From positions 7,862,001-7,926,000 of the forward strand of contig CM069596.1 in the NCBI GenBank assembly GCA_035771175.1: a DNA stretch of 64,000 nt, written 5' to 3'. Source of the DNA: Paratinospora sagittata (taxonomy: Eukaryota; Streptophyta; Magnoliopsida; Ranunculales; Menispermaceae). Each line of letters opens with the position of its first letter. Positions within the stretch are counted from its first letter, which is position 1. Below the pieces are notes generated by a model. That model did not search any database. It saw only the letters and a program-made list of their open reading frames with translations, and was not told the DNA's origin. The position numbers were made by a program, and so were the translations under genes. This document shows, piece after piece, positions 22,951 through 35,715 of this stretch.

Positions 22951-23204
22951 GCTATTGATCGGCACCCCCAAGTTATTCTAGGGTCAAGACCCTTCTTTTC
23001 GGTGGCTTCCAATCTGGTCGGTAGTCCCAAGGCACTTTTGCTTGTAGGTCGTAGACGCAGATTTGTAGAAAGAAAAGCTCTTGGTTATTGTAGAAAAGTC
23101 TCGAACAAACACTTGTAGAAATCTAAAAATAAAACTAGAGGTAACCAACACCTCGATAGATTCTATAACATAACTACTGAACTGCGACTTCTACTGCTAA
23201 ATGC

Positions 23205-24300
23205 CTACTGGTAATACTTCTTGAGGTGCTCCGCATTCCAAGGTTTAGGAATTCTTCTCCTAGTCAGATCTTTGAGCTCGTACACCCTCGTGCGAAGTAT
23301 CGCAGTGATCTTGTAAGGCCTTTCCCAGTTAGGACCGAGGGTTCCTGCTCCAGGTTCTCTCGTGGTAGCATGACCTTCCTTAACTCTAGGTCGCCGACTT
23401 TGAAGCTTTTGTGCTTCACTTTGGCATTGTAGTACTTTGAGATCCTTTATTGGTATGCAGTTAATTTGAGTTTTGCTTGTTCTCTTCTTTCTTCGAGTAG
23501 ATCCAGGTTGGTGTGCTAAGTTTCCATGTTCATGTCTTCGTCGAAGTTAGACGTCCTCAAGGTCGGTATCCCGACTTCCACTGGTATGACGACCTTCATT
23601 CCGAAAGCTAGGGATAACGATGTTCCTCCTGTGGCTGCTCGAGAGGTGGTGCGCTATGACCACAGGACTTGAGGCATGCCCTCTACCCACATTTCTTTCT
23701 TTTCCTTGAGCCTAGCCTTTAATGTGTGCTTGATAATTTTGTTCACGGCTTCCACCTGACCATTAGCTTGAGGATGGGTTGGAGTAGAAAACACATGTCG
23801 AATACCGAGGTCCTCAAAAAATAATCGGAACCTTGCCTTGTCAGATTGCTTACCATTATCGGATATGATGGCGTACGGGACACCAAACGGTACACAATTG
23901 ATTGCCAGATAAAACGCATGGTCTTCTGCTTAGTAATTGTACTAACAGTTCGGTCTTTGCCCACTTGGTAAAGTAGTCAACAACTACTATTGCAAACTTG
24001 ACCTGACCTTTACAAGTAGGCAGAGGTCATATTAGGTCCACCCCCACTAAGCAAAAGGTCATGAGCCCTGCATTGGAGAAAGATTTTCCTCTAGAGCTCG
24101 GATGTTTGTTCCATGTCTTTGGCAACTGTCGCACTTTCGAGCTATCCTTATGGCGTTTTTGTAGATTGTTGGTCAGTAACAACCCTGGCAAAGAGCTTTG
24201 TATGCAAGAGTCTGTCCACCAGAATGGTTACCACATACTCCCACATGAATTTCCTCCAGAACTAGTCGTGCCTGTTCCTCCTGTAGGCATCTTAAATAAG
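23205..24300 (-). pseudogene. Tat integrase, degraded
   Basis: The C-terminal end reads LGPNWERPYKITAIL, then YELKDLTRR and PKPWNAEHLKKYYQ (about 23210-23330), the usual end of Tat polyproteins. The core piece, PSYPIMVSNLTRQGSDYF on the minus strand near 23840, corresponds to the catalytic region but is frameshifted. It is not functional. Confidence 0.75.
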
Positions 24301-24522
24301 GCATAGAGAAGTTGCGCCTATAGAGCTGATTGTCTATTATAGAATATCTAGCAACTTATCTTTGCATTTTTTTTTTGCTTTGATCTTGTCCTCGGGGAGG
24401 TTGCCATTTCGTATGAAATCCTCAATCAGATCAGTCCATGATGGGTTCTGGCTGAGGCTGCCGACCTGTTGGTGAGAGCCCATTTGTCAAATACGTCTTT
24501 TAGGTAAAAATTCCACTGGGAC

Positions 24523-24960
24523 CTAGATCATGAGTTCAGCCTCCGAGAAAGAGGCCAACTTGGAAAGTGCATCGACCAAGGTATTTTCTGTTCTCAACAC
24601 CTGCGTTAGTTCATACTCCTTGAACATTTCTAACAGGGTTAGTGCTTCTTTAAGATATGTTTGCATTCTGTCGTCCTTGGCCTGATACTCCAAAATGACC
24701 TGTCCTGCTACGAGTTGGGAGTCGCAATGGACGAGCAGCTTTTTCACCCCTCAGCTGAGAGTAATTCGCAAGCCAGCTAGAAGTGCTTCGTACTCTGCTT
24801 CATTATTTGATGCTAGAAAACTGAAGCGAATAGCGCACAGATGTTTCTCACTTCTAGAGGAGATGAGCACTATTCCGATGCCGCATCCCTGCTTGCAAAA
24901 AGTGTTGTCGACGAACAACTTTCAAGCTTCTTCAGGGTTCTGGTCGGTGGTCGAAGATAT
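24523..24960 (-). pseudogene. Second (archaeal-type) RNase H of Tat element
   Basis: VHCDSQLVAGQVILEYQAKDDRMQ and LRTENTLVDALSKLAS correspond to the extra RNase H placed between the usual RNase H and integrase in Tat elements. The conserved acidic residues in the CDSQ and DALSKL motifs are kept. The N-terminal part (24750-24960) is in another frame, with a stop between. Confidence 0.75.
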
Positions 24961-25044
24961 CTGAGGCAACTCACACAAAAAATTTGCTAACGCTTGACCC
25001 TTCATAGTTGTGCGAGGTCGGTACCCGATGTCGAATTCGCTCAA

Positions 25045-26100
25045 CTAGATGGCCCACTTAGTCAACTGTCCGGATGTTTTCGGCCTCAGAAGCATCTGTC
25101 TCAGCCGGTGCTTGGTGAGAACGACTATGGTGTGAGCCAAGAAGTAGGGTCTCAACTTTCGAGCTGAAATGACTCGTGCTAGTGCCAACTTCTCAATTTC
25201 TGGATATCTCGTCTCTGCGTCGAGCAAAGACTTGCTAGTGTAGTAGACCACCTTTTGGCTTCCTAGCTCTTCCCTGACCAGGGCCGAACTAACCGTTGCT
25301 TCCAAACTGCTACGTATAAGAGGAGTTGTTCCCCCTGAATGGGTTTCGAGAGTAGAGGAGCCTGACCTAGGTAAGTCTTTAGCTCCTGAAAGGCCTTCTA
25401 ACACTCTGGGGTCCATTTCACTGCCTTCTTCTTGATTAGCTTGAAGAACAGAAGACATCTGTCTGTGGACTTGGAGATGAACCTGCTCAGTGCGGCTATG
25501 CACCCAGTGAGCCTCTGGACCTCCTTCATGGTGCGGGGTGACCTCATGTCGACTTGAGCAAGGATCTTGTCGGGGTTGGCTTCGATTCCCAACTGATTAA
25601 TGAGGAACCCCAGGAATTTATCAGTGCTCACTCCAAATGTGTACTTTGTCGGGTTGAGCTTTATGTGATACTTTCTCAGTATCATGAACACTTTTGCCAG
25701 GTCGGTAGGATGAGTTGCCGACTCAAAATTTTTTACCACCATGTCATAGACATATACTTTCATGTTTACTCCAATTTTTTTCACGAACATAATGTTGACC
25801 ATCCTATGATAAGTAGCTTTGGCATTTTTTAGGCCGAAAGGCATTACCTTGTAGCAATACAGACCTCGGTCTGTAATGAAGGTCATTTTATCTTCATTTC
25901 TGTGGCTCAGGACAATTTGGTTGTACCCTGAATACGCGTCAATGAAGCTGAGCAGCTTAGGACCTGCAGTTTCATCCACCAGCTGGTCGATGCGAGGCAA
26001 CGGGAAGCTATCTTTTAAGCATGCTTTATTCAGATCAGTAAAGTCGATGTATGTTCTTCACTTCCTATTGGACTTCTTGACCATCACTACGTTGGCCAGC
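25045..26100 (-). pseudogene. Tat reverse transcriptase and first RNase H
   Basis: RT motifs read PRIDQLVDETAGPKLLSFIDAYSGY (shown here in pieces), KVMPFGLKNA and CIAALSRFISKS. The catalytic YVDDMVVK-type motif is changed to YVYDMVVK, losing one aspartate. RNase H follows after a frameshift, with VYYTSKSLLDAETRYPEIEKLALA-type sequence and RPYFLAHTIVVLT at about 25090-25290. It is inactive by both mutation and frameshift. Confidence 0.82.
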
Positions 26101-26384
26101 CAATCGGGGTACAATATTTCTCTGATAAAGCCGGTCGTCAATAACTTGTCTACCACTTCTCATACACCTTGAGCTCGATCGGAACTGAGATCCCTTCTTT
26201 TCTACCGGACCAGCCTTGGCTCTGAGTGAACGTTCAGCCGGTGGACCATCACGCTGGTCGGTATGCTAGGCATGTCCTCATGGGACCAGACAAAAATATC
26301 TCTATGTTCTCGTAGGATACCGACCAACTGATCGGTGAGGAAGGGGATCATTCCTGTACCGATCTTGACAGTCCTCGTTGAATC

Positions 26385-26930
26385 TTATCTGATCTGCACC
26401 TCAACCCATTCATCCTGGGGTTCAAGCTCTGACACCTCTTCCCTAGGGTCGAAGTTGAAACTGGCTAGATGCTCTAGGAGCATTAGTTGCTCCTCTGTAG
26501 ATTTGAGACTTTCCTTATGTCCTCTTTTCTTCTTCACAGCCGTGACATAGCAGTCTTGTGACTCTTTTTGGTTGCCCCGCACTACTCCGACACCTCGCTC
26601 TGCTGGGAATTTCAGATCCAGATGATAGGTTGATGCAACCGCCCTAAGATTATTGAGAATTGGTAGTCCTTTGATGGCGTTGTAGACGGTTGGACACTTG
26701 ACTACCAAAAAACTAGTCATGATTGTAATTTTGTACACAGAGTCACCGGTTGTTACTGGTAGGGTTATCCGTCCTTCCGGCATGATGTTGTTTCTATTGA
26801 AGCCGATCAAAGGGACATCTACCGGGCTCAGCTGATCCTTGGTCAGTTCAAATGTTGACCAGTAGAGAATATCCATCGAGCGGCCGTTGCCAACCAGCAT
26901 TCGACGAATTTTGTACTTGGCCACGGTCAT
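26385..26930 (-). pseudogene. Tat protease region
   Basis: The C-terminal half of the aspartic protease and the linker to RT: RRMLVGNGRSMDILYWSTF, RITLPVTTGD, AIKGLPILNNLRAVASTYHL and FPAERGVGVVRGNQKESQDCY. These are standard Tat wording. The catalytic DxG segment upstream (about 26930-26990) is interrupted. Confidence 0.75.
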
Positions 26931-27159
26931 CGTAACTACTAAAGCATCGGCATGTCGTTGAAGTATATCTTGGGCTAACTCCTTGGTGAAGGTAATCGCG
27001 AAGTCAACCAGCTTCTATTTCTCAGGTCAGTGCCCAAGGTTCATGACCTCTGACATTGACTCCCGAACATATGCCTCAATAGCCCGGTTCGAGGTACCGA
27101 TCTGGTCTCCATTAAAGATTGTTCTTATCTCACCCACTAGCCCAATTTGGTTATCTTAT

Positions 27160-28000
27160 GGAGTCCTATGTCGGTTGGGATTCTTCATAAACTCCCTCAG
27201 ATGACCTTTGTGGATTAGAGTTTTGATCTCCTGCTTGAGATCATAGCACTAGTCGGTATCGTGACCGTGGTCTCGATGGTACCGGCAATACTTTTTCTTA
27301 TCTCATTGTTAGATGGGCATTTTCAATTTTTGGGGCCATCAGATGTACTCTCTGTTCTGGATCTCCGGAAGGACCTGCTTTCGTGAACCAGTAAGAGGCG
27401 TGTAGTTGGAGTACACGTTTTGAGGTACTTTGTTACTCCTCTGATCTTAGTTGCCAGCGTTCGATCTTTTTCCGCCTTTATTGTCCTCATTTGAGTCATA
27501 TTTCCTTTTTCTCTTGTTCTCCTTCTTCGATCTTTGATGAAACTCATGCTCCACTTGTTTTGCATCAGTTTGCTCGTCGGCATTGATGTATTTTTCTGCT
27601 CGGTCAAGGATCTCTTCTTAGGTTTGGGCCTTCTTTTTTCCAAGGGAATATTGGAATTTCTCGGGCCTTAACCCTGCGAGGAAGGCGGTGATAGTCGTTT
27701 TATCGTCGCAGTCGTCAACGTCAACACGTACATCATCGAAGCGACCGAGGTACTCCTTCAGGGTTTTGCCTTCTTATGCTTAATGCGGGGCAAACTGTTC
27801 ACAAGCTTTTCCCTTTCCTTCTTTCTAGCAAAGTGGTTCATGAACTTGTGAGCTAAGTGCCCAAAAGAACATATACAACCGATTCTTCCGAGCAAGTCCG
27901 CCAAGGGTGATCTGGAAGCCCTTGCACATAGTAGCGTCTTCATAGCCCTTAAAATCCATCCAGGACTTTTAGTTCTCAATGTGCTCTCTGGGGTCTACCT
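27160..28000 (-). pseudogene. Tat gag
   Basis: The minus strand shows KTLKEYLGRFDDVRV, TAFLAGLRPEKFQ, AEKYINADEQT and KYCRYHRDHGHDTD, then YDLKQEIKTLIHKGHL, typical of Tat gag proteins. It is broken into several frames by stops. Above 28000 is probable leader/LTR sequence to 28407 with no recognised coding. Confidence 0.75.
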
Positions 28001-28407
28001 TCCCTTCGCAGTCATGACGTTTTTTGGAAGCGGTGTATGGAGTATATCCTCAATAAAAGAAGAAGGGAGTTACTTATACTCGTGGTAGTGCCAAGGTGTA
28101 GACCTAGTAGTTTCAGAGCATTTTAATACGTATGACCTTCTCAGTACCGATCTCTCTGGACCAAGCTTTCCTACAATAGCTCCTTTCTCGGGTACCGACC
28201 TGTGTGATGTTGGTTTTCTCGATCGCTGAAGAGCCGACTTGATCCAAGAGAAAACTTACTTGTGACTTTTCTTGGCGTTCAGTGAGTGACACAAGTCTTT
28301 AGCAAATAAAGACTTACGATTAGGAGGGGGTTTTCCCGGTACTTACCTACTCTTCGAGGTCACACTTCGGCACCTACTATCCTCTCCCCTCTGGGGTCGA
28401 GGGCTAA

Positions 28408-29115
28408 TGTAACGACCCACTTTCGCATATAATGTCGTGATGACGAAAAATGCCCGACTTTAGGTCTTGTGTATGTATTTGCTGTGTATAATACTCATAT
28501 TTTGAGTGTTTTGTGCATGTATTTGATGTTTTTGTTTGATAATTAATTATGGGTGCGTCAAATGGACTTGGGGATATTAGAAATGAGTCCGGAGAACATC
28601 TTTACATAGAAATCGACTAGCTATACATAAAATTCTGATATGTATTGCGCGCGTATTAGTGAAATGAAAAATAAGTGTTTTGAGCGAAAGGGAGGACGCT
28701 CCTGCGTTGGGAGGACGCTCCTGCGTTGGGAGGACGCTCCTGCACTGATCAAGAGGGCGCTGATCTGATTTTTTGGGCGTTTTTTTTTTTATGAAAAATG
28801 GCCAAAAATCAAAATTTATAAGGGAAAAAGTTGCTACTATTTCCATTTGAGTTGGGAACGAATTGAAGGAAAACTAAGGTTTTAAGAGCAAATCTTCACC
28901 ATTTATACCCCAAAGTAAGTGATTTTCTCCATTTTTTTTTCCATGAAATCACGATTGAAGGTGAGAGTAAGCTTTCTAATGGTGTAATTTTGTCCATAGG
29001 CCACAGTTTTGGGTATTCCCAACCTAGGGTTGGTTGGTATTTTGCTATTTCGTGCTTGTTTATGGTAGAAACAACCTTCCTTAACCTAGATCTATACCCA
29101 ATGTGCATTTTGCAA
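28408..29115 (+). repeat. Truncated Tekay-type 5' LTR fused to protease
   Basis: Starts TGTAACGACCCACTTTCG. Its later part (GCTTTCTAATGGTGT, then TAGATCTATACCCAATGTGC) is shared with the LTR at about 49930-50130 (GCTTTCTAATGGTGT, TAGACCTATGCCCAAGATGC). The LTR runs directly into protease coding near 29116 with no primer site or gag between, so an internal deletion removed the rest of the LTR and all of gag. A 19-bp tandem repeat lies inside. Confidence 0.75.
28690..28746. repeat. 19-bp tandem repeat, three copies
   Basis: The unit GGGAGGACGCTCCTGCGTT is repeated exactly three times, the last with two changes. Each unit contains the near-palindrome GGAGGACGCTCC. Confidence 0.92.
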
Positions 29116-31340
29116 GCACCTACTCCATCTATTTCTGTTGCATATGGTACAAGGGGGCAAACTAAGGTAGTGACTGAACCAGATCCTGATGCCAACAAGA
29201 ATCTAATAGAGGGTATGATTTATATCTGTGATATGATAATGCATGTATTAATTGATTCTGGTTCTACTTTATCATTTATATTTGGACATGTGGTAGATAG
29301 ACTTAAATTGCCTGTGGTTATAGCTAGTACACCTTTGGGTGAGAGAATCTACCCAGATATGATTTGTATGAATTGTGTTGTCAAATATGAAGGACTTGAG
29401 ATGATTGTGAACCTTAGGGTGTTAAAGTTCCTCGATTTTGATGCTATTTTGGGTATGGACTGGTTGGCGGCATATCATGCCCAAGTAGATTGCTTCCATA
29501 AGCTGATTGTATTTCATATCCCTGGGCGGCGATCTTTTGTCTATCAAGGTATGACTACTACTACACCACCTACTCGAGGCAGGCTGGCTACTGATGTAGA
29601 AGTTGCGCTCATGGCTAGTATTAGGCCGTTGGAGGAGAAGGATCTAGGTATTCAAATCTCTATTTTTCCAGTTGTGAGTGAGTTTCCCAATGTATTTCCT
29701 GATGATTTACCTGGGTTACCACCAAGAGGGAAATTGACTTCATCATTGAGTTGATGCCTAGTACAAAACCTATCTCCATTCCACCTTATCGAATGGCGCC
29801 AAAGGAGTTGTAAGAACTTAAGGTGCAAGTTGAAGAACTTTTGAGCAAAGGGTTTATTTTCCCTAGTATGTCACTTTGGGGTGCACCAGTTTTTTTTTGT
29901 GAAAAAGAAACCCAAGAGTCTCAGTCAGTTGAACAAGGTGACAGTGAAAAATAAATATCCTCTTTCTCGCATTGATGATCTGTTTGATCAATTAAATGGT
30001 GCCAAATTTTTCTCTAAGATTGATTTGAGATCAGGCTACCATCAGTTGAGGATTAGAGAAGATGATGTCCCGAAGACTGCTTTCTGGACAAGATATGGTC
30101 ACTATGAGTTTCTGGTCATGCCTTTTCGATTGACGGATGTGCCTACGATGTTCATGGATTTGATGCAGAGGGTGTTTAGACCATATCTAGATCACTTCAT
30201 CATTGTCTTCATTGATGATATTTTGATATATTCCAAAACACATGAGGAGCATGAGCAACACCTCAGGATCACATTGCAGACATTAAGGGAGCATAGACTT
30301 TATGCTAAGCTCAGCAAGTGTAAGTTTTGGATTTCTGCTGTGAAATTTTTGGGTCATGTGGTTAGTGTAGATGGTATCTTTGTTGATTCTGATAAGGTTG
30401 AGACGATTATTAATTGGTCAAGACCGACCACAGTGACTGAGATTAGGAAATTCTTGGGTTTGGCTGGGTACTACAAAAAGTTTGTGCAAAACTTTTTGAA
30501 GTTAGCTACCCCACTTACTAAGTTAATCTAGAAGAACGTTCATTTTGTGTGGACTGATGCCTGTGAAGAAGCTTTTAGAGAGTTGAAGAAAAATCTTATT
30601 ACCGCACCTGTTTTGATACTTCCAGAACGTGGGAAAGAGTTGGTAATTTATACCGATGCATCTCATGTAGGATTGGGTTGTGTTCTCATGCAGAACGACA
30701 AAGTTGTTGCGTATGCATCTAGACAGTTGAAAGTTCATGAGAAGAATTACCCAGTTCATGATTTGGAATTGGCGGCAATAGTTTTTGATCTGAAGCTTTG
30801 GAGACATTATTTATATGGCAAGAGGTTCACATTGTATTCTGATCATAAGAGTCTGAAGTACTTGTTTGATCAGAAGGAATTGAATATGAGATAGCATAGA
30901 TGGCTTTAATTTCTTAAGGATTATGACTTTGCATTGGAGTATCATACTGGGAAAGCCAATGTTGTTGTCGATGCATTGAGCCGAAAACGGGTTGAAACAG
31001 GTGTTGTAGCTTATTAGATGGCCCATGAGTGGCAATTATTGGAGAGGACCTCAATGATGAGTATACGTTCTGTTGAACCATCTTTGGATGTGTGTGCTCA
31101 GATGCGGGCACAGCTGTCGAACACTCATATTCAAAGGATCAGATATCTGCAGCAACACAGTCCAGATTTTGGGATGTTTGATGCTTGGGCTGACAGTACT
31201 GATCGTGTTGATTGATCGAGAGATGCAGATGGCATTCTGAGATTTCAGGGGAGACTATAGATTCCATATGATCTGGAGTTGAGAGATGAGTTTCTCCGAG
31301 AGGCACATAGATCGCAGTACAAATACTATAATACCTTCTT
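29116..31340 (+). pseudogene. Tekay-type protease-RT-RNase H with start of integrase
   Basis: The protease shows VLIDSGSTLSF at about 29245 and ILGMDWLAAYHA. RT has [27 protein letters not shown] and the catalytic [15 protein letters not shown] at about 30208. RNase H has [15 protein letters not shown] (about 30645) and [12 protein letters not shown]. The tether ends with ALSRKR near 30990, and the integrase zinc-finger region starts (LREAHRSQY) at about 31290 before similarity ends near 31340. A frameshift near 29740 and stops at about 29810, 30529 and 30892 interrupt it. The rest of integrase is absent here; the fragment at 35716 belongs to another insertion. Confidence 0.88.
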
Positions 31341-31732
31341 ATGAACGGATAAAAATATCCTAGCACTAAATTATTTTTCTATTGTTTCTAAATCAATTAC
31401 TAATCTTACCCTCTACCATTATCACCCTCATCTTCTTCCATTTTATATCCCCTCTTACTCCTACATGTTTTCTTTATTTCAAATATTGTTTGAAAGTTAT
31501 ACGATTCATCTTTCAAGGGTTAGAATCATTTTGAAAGGATTTGAAAGTGCTTCAATCTTACTTTGTTATTCTTTTGGTGTAGTAAAAACCAAGCCTAAGA
31601 TATTCAAAAACTCAATCCATCAACACATTTTGTGTTGGATTAGAAGATGAAGCGTGTATTTAGAAAGTAGTTAGAACTTGCTAAATATGAATAATTATTT
31701 TATGATCTAGTTGTATTTGAATAAGGAAACCA
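31341..31732. other. Unassigned spacer
   Basis: AT-rich sequence between the truncated chromovirus and a copia LTR. No coding similarity, repeat or inverted repeat was recognised. Confidence 0.5.
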
Positions 31733-32212
31733 TGTTGGTGTAGAATGAGGAATCCTTGTTGGTCACAGTTTATAAATATTGTGGCTACAAAGTCTTTATA
31801 TATGAGATCCCTCATTGTTTATTTATCATCCCAACATGTGAGAGATTAAGAAGAAGGTAAAACTTGTGCCAAGGGGAGGCTTACATACCCTTGGAAGCTT
31901 TTTGAAAAAGTGTAAAATTTAGAACTTGTACGAGTGTCGCGGTTGGAGTTCTAGTTTTTTCTTGGTATTCTCTTTCCGTTCTTCTTCTTTATCAAAGTTT
32001 CAAATCTGTGTACTATCTGGTGTAGAAGTAATTGAGATGTTTAATTCCTCTAAGGTACTTGTTAATTGATAGTGCATTATTTTTGCCCGTGGTTTTTTCC
32101 CTGATTTTAGAGTATTTCCACGTATATCTTTGAGTTGTTGGTATTGATCTCTATTGTTCTTTTCCTTATTGAATATGTGAGATTAGAGAGTTTTTAGTGT
32201 TTTCCCCAACAT
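31733..32212 (+). repeat. Copia 5' LTR (480 bp), probable
   Basis: Starts TGTTGGTGTAGAATG and ends TTCCCCAACA, giving perfect TGTTGG/CCAACA ends. A degenerate primer-site-like TTTTGAGAGC follows, and a copia gag begins about 600 bp further on. The 3' partner LTR was not found, so the call rests on the ends and position. Confidence 0.6.
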
Positions 32213-35200
32213 TTTGAGAGCATTGTGGCAAAGATTTCAAGTTTGGGAGACAAAGCACATCAATTTAAGGTGAGTTTTTGTTTTTTTTTTCTGCGTTAAA
32301 GAAATTTTAAAAAATTTCGTGGCATGATTCTTTCCTACAGGACAAAACCTGAAAGCTTTAGTTCTATCACACAGGATTAAACCTAGAGGTTTATATTCTA
32401 TCTTGTGTAACCTATTTTTGAGGTTTTGATCACATTAATTTGTATTTTATGTCTTTCGGGTTCTTTTGATATAGTTTACAATGTTGTTCTGTTATTTCTT
32501 GTTTAATTGGAATTTTTTTTGATAATTTTAGGATAAAGAGCTAAGTGAACCAAGTTTGATAGGATCAAATTAATATTGTTATAAACTATACAAAACAATT
32601 CAACCAAAATAGATGATGTGCTCTCACCTCTTCTTGACAATTCTACATGTTGTTCGTGATAGTAGTAGTTTAGATAATGAAGGTTTTTCTATTGTGACAT
32701 AAGCACTGCAACATAAGCAATGTTAAGCAGTGTTTATATAAGTATCTAGTGCAATGTCGCCTATCTGTTAAATAATGTCATGTGTCTTGAAGATGTTAAT
32801 TAAGTTGGTTACAAAGTTGCTTCACTCAAATTGTATACATAAATAGCGGTTGTACATTGAAAAACTATTTCACATTAAAAAGTTTTATTCATTTCTATGA
32901 AATCCAAACATGGCATCAAAGTTGGAAAACTTTGCAATTTTCCGCTCCTAATCAAAACGCCAATCATGGCAAATCAAGATTCTTAATTTCGATGAAGCTA
33001 AAGCTTGTTGTGAAGCTCAATCACAACAGTTATTTGCTTTGGAGACAACAAATTAATACGACAATAAGAAGAAATCGATTGCTTTCCTTTATTGTTTCAA
33101 CAATTTTACCTCCAAATCGACTTAATCCAGATGGATCAGTTACTGAAACATATCTAGACTGAGAGCAGCAGGATCAAATGTTGTTTTGTTGAATCTTGTC
33201 TTCTGTAAGTCAAGAATTGCTTCCTGAGTTGGTAGGTTGTACAACGGCAAGCGAAGCTTGGAAAACTATTGAGCAATTATTCTCATCACAGTCTAAAGCG
33301 TATATTATGCAATATGAACTTCAATTGTAGACTCTAAAGAAGGGAAGATTTACAATGATGAATTATCTTATGAAAAAGAAAAACATTATTGATGCTTTAA
33401 CCTTCACAGGCTATGTGATGTTAGAGGTTGATAAAATCATGATGATTCTTGGAGGTATGGGATCTAAATATGTTCGCTTTGTTATACTTGTTACTTCCAT
33501 GTCCCATTGCTACACCATGTCGAAGATCACAACATTGTTGCTAACTCATGAGGCACGGATCAAACAACACACAAGTTGAACAAGTGAATGTGAATATTAT
33601 TATTAACAAAAAAGACAATGGAAACAATCAAAATAATCTCAACAATAACTATAAAGGTCATAACAATGGAGGTGGATCTGGTAGTTAAGGGAATAGAATA
33701 GGCAGAAAAAGAAACAAAAATTACAACAATAACAGACCTTTAGGCCAAATCTGTCACAAGACTGGACATTGAGCTTTATGATATTATTATAGGTTCGATC
33801 AATCATATTACCCTTGTAATAATAGGCAACAAGGAAGAGGAGTTGGAGTAAATCAAAATTAGATGACAACAATGTTTGTTGGACCAGAAATAGTAACATG
33901 TACAATGTGGTATCCTAATAGTGGTGCCACAGAACATTGCACTCATAATGATGGAAATCTCATGAACATATCAAAATATAAAGGAAAAGAAAAGGTCTAT
34001 ATTGGTAACGGTGTGGGTTTGACATTTCCTTTATTGAATCAAATTTTGCTAAGCACTATAACAACATTTTTTTGCTTAAAAATATTTTATACCGCAAATG
34101 ACAAAGAATTTATTTAGTGTTTCTAAGTTTGTGATGGATAATAAGGTGTTTCTTGAGTTTCATCCTAGTCTTTGTTTTGTGTAGAACAAAGCTTCAAAGA
34201 AAGTTCTTCTTCAAAATTTTCTTAGGGATGAATTATATGTTTTTCAACCTCCTCCTCAATCACCCAATTTTACCACAAAAAGAATTTGTTCACCTCTGTC
34301 CAATCAATCTCACTCATGATTAAACCATTAGACAACTGCTCCCTTTAATATCGTTGGTAAATTTATTTCAACCTGCAAGTTTTCATGGTCTATTACAAAT
34401 AAAGTTGATTTAAATTTTGTTGTATATATAAATGGACATGTTAGCTTTTCTGCTATTGATCACATTTTGAACAAACAAGATGTTGTTATACTTCTTTGAC
34501 ACTTGCGATTAGGCCATCCATCATTTAATATTGTTCATCATGTTCTTGATAAAAGCAAGATTCAATTTTCAATATCTATTTCCTATTTTTTTTTTCATAC
34601 TTGACAATCGAGTAAGTCACATAAACAACTTTTAACTTGTCCTCAACCTTTTATAAAACACCTTTTGAATTAATAACAACTAATATTTGGGGGTCATCTC
34701 GTGTGTATTTATCAAATGGATCTAAATACTATATTAGTTTTCTTGATGCCTGTACTAGGTATACTTGGCTATTTCGTCTTCAAGCCAAATCCGATGTGTA
34801 CAAAGTCTTTGTTCAATTTAAAACTCAAGTAGAGACTTAATACTCTCACCAAATTAAGGTGTTTCAAATAGATAATGAAAAGAATTTTCTTGTTGTAGCT
34901 TCATTGCTTGCCACTAATGGTATACACTTTAGACACAGTTGTCCATATACTCATGAGCAGAATGGTCTAATTGAAAGGAAATATAGACATATTGTTGAAA
35001 TAGGGTTGAGTTTGTTGGCTTAAGCTTCATTACCTACCAAATATTGGGATGATGTATTTCAAACAACAACTTATCTTCTTAATAGGATGCTTACACCTGT
35101 TCTTGGTGGACAGTCCTCTTAAGCTTGTCTCTATGGTGTTGATCCTGATTGTGGGGCACTAAGAGTGTTTGGATGTTTGGTATATCCTTATTTTTGACCT

Positions 35201-35235
35201 TTTAATCGACACAAACTTGATCACAGAAGCAACAG
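32213..35235 (+). pseudogene. Copia gag-protease-integrase, split by later insertion
   Basis: Gag (UBN2-type) starts at about 32960 with LVVKLNHNSYLLWRQQI and continues with AWKTIEQLFSSQSKA and MMILGGMGSKYVRFV, in several frames. A degraded knuckle lies near 33745. The protease motif is WYPNSGATEHCT at about 33909-33944; the catalytic aspartate is asparagine. Integrase shows PFELITTNIWGSS (about 34660), FLDACTRYTWLF and a late part LRVFGCLVYPYF (about 35160-35195). Similarity ends at about 35235. The matching RT fragment of the same kind resumes at 39524, after the chromovirus insertion. Confidence 0.82.
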
Positions 35236-35715
35236 AGTAGTGGTAATCCATCATTCACCAATCCAAAACCCTAATTTCCAAACCTCACTACAAAACCCAA
35301 ACAAAAAACAAAAAGATAAAACCTAATGCCAAAAAAAAAAAAAAATTAAAAAACTAAAACCCTCTTTTTCCCACAAAAATAACTACCAACCTAAAAAATA
35401 AATAGAACTCAAAAACAAGCCCAAAATACGCGATTCTTTTGAAGAAGAGTCGTGCAGGAAACCAAACCCTTATTTTTTTCTCCACCAAGCTACAAAATAA
35501 AAAATAAAAAAAAAACAGTTAAAGTAGTAGAGGAAGTCCAAGAAGAAAAGAATTATAGCCACGGTGAACTAGCGAAAAACATCAATTATATATAATTATT
35601 ATCATTGTTAGGGAATAATAAGCTCCTTAAAAAAACACAATCAACAACTCACATTTCTTCCTATGTTTATTTCCTCACTTCACAGCCATCGTTTACCACA
35701 AACTCTATTGCCTCA
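35236..35715. other. Unassigned A-rich segment at nested junction
   Basis: A-rich sequence with many AAAA runs and ACCCTAA-type words between the copia integrase break and the chromovirus integrase. No reading frame similarity. It may be a filler or a fragment of another element. Confidence 0.45.

Larger units (their letters stand above)
22951..28407 (-). mobile_element. Decayed Tat-clade Ty3/gypsy retrotransposon
   Basis: From high to low coordinates, the minus strand holds gag, protease, RT, RNase H, a second RNase H and integrase. An additional archaeal-type RNase H before integrase is a hallmark of the plant Tat group. Many stops and frameshifts are present, and LTR edges were not resolved. 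Codon content is more GC-rich than the neighbouring LTRs. It is bounded by chromovirus sequence on both sides (22950 and 28408). Confidence 0.85.
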
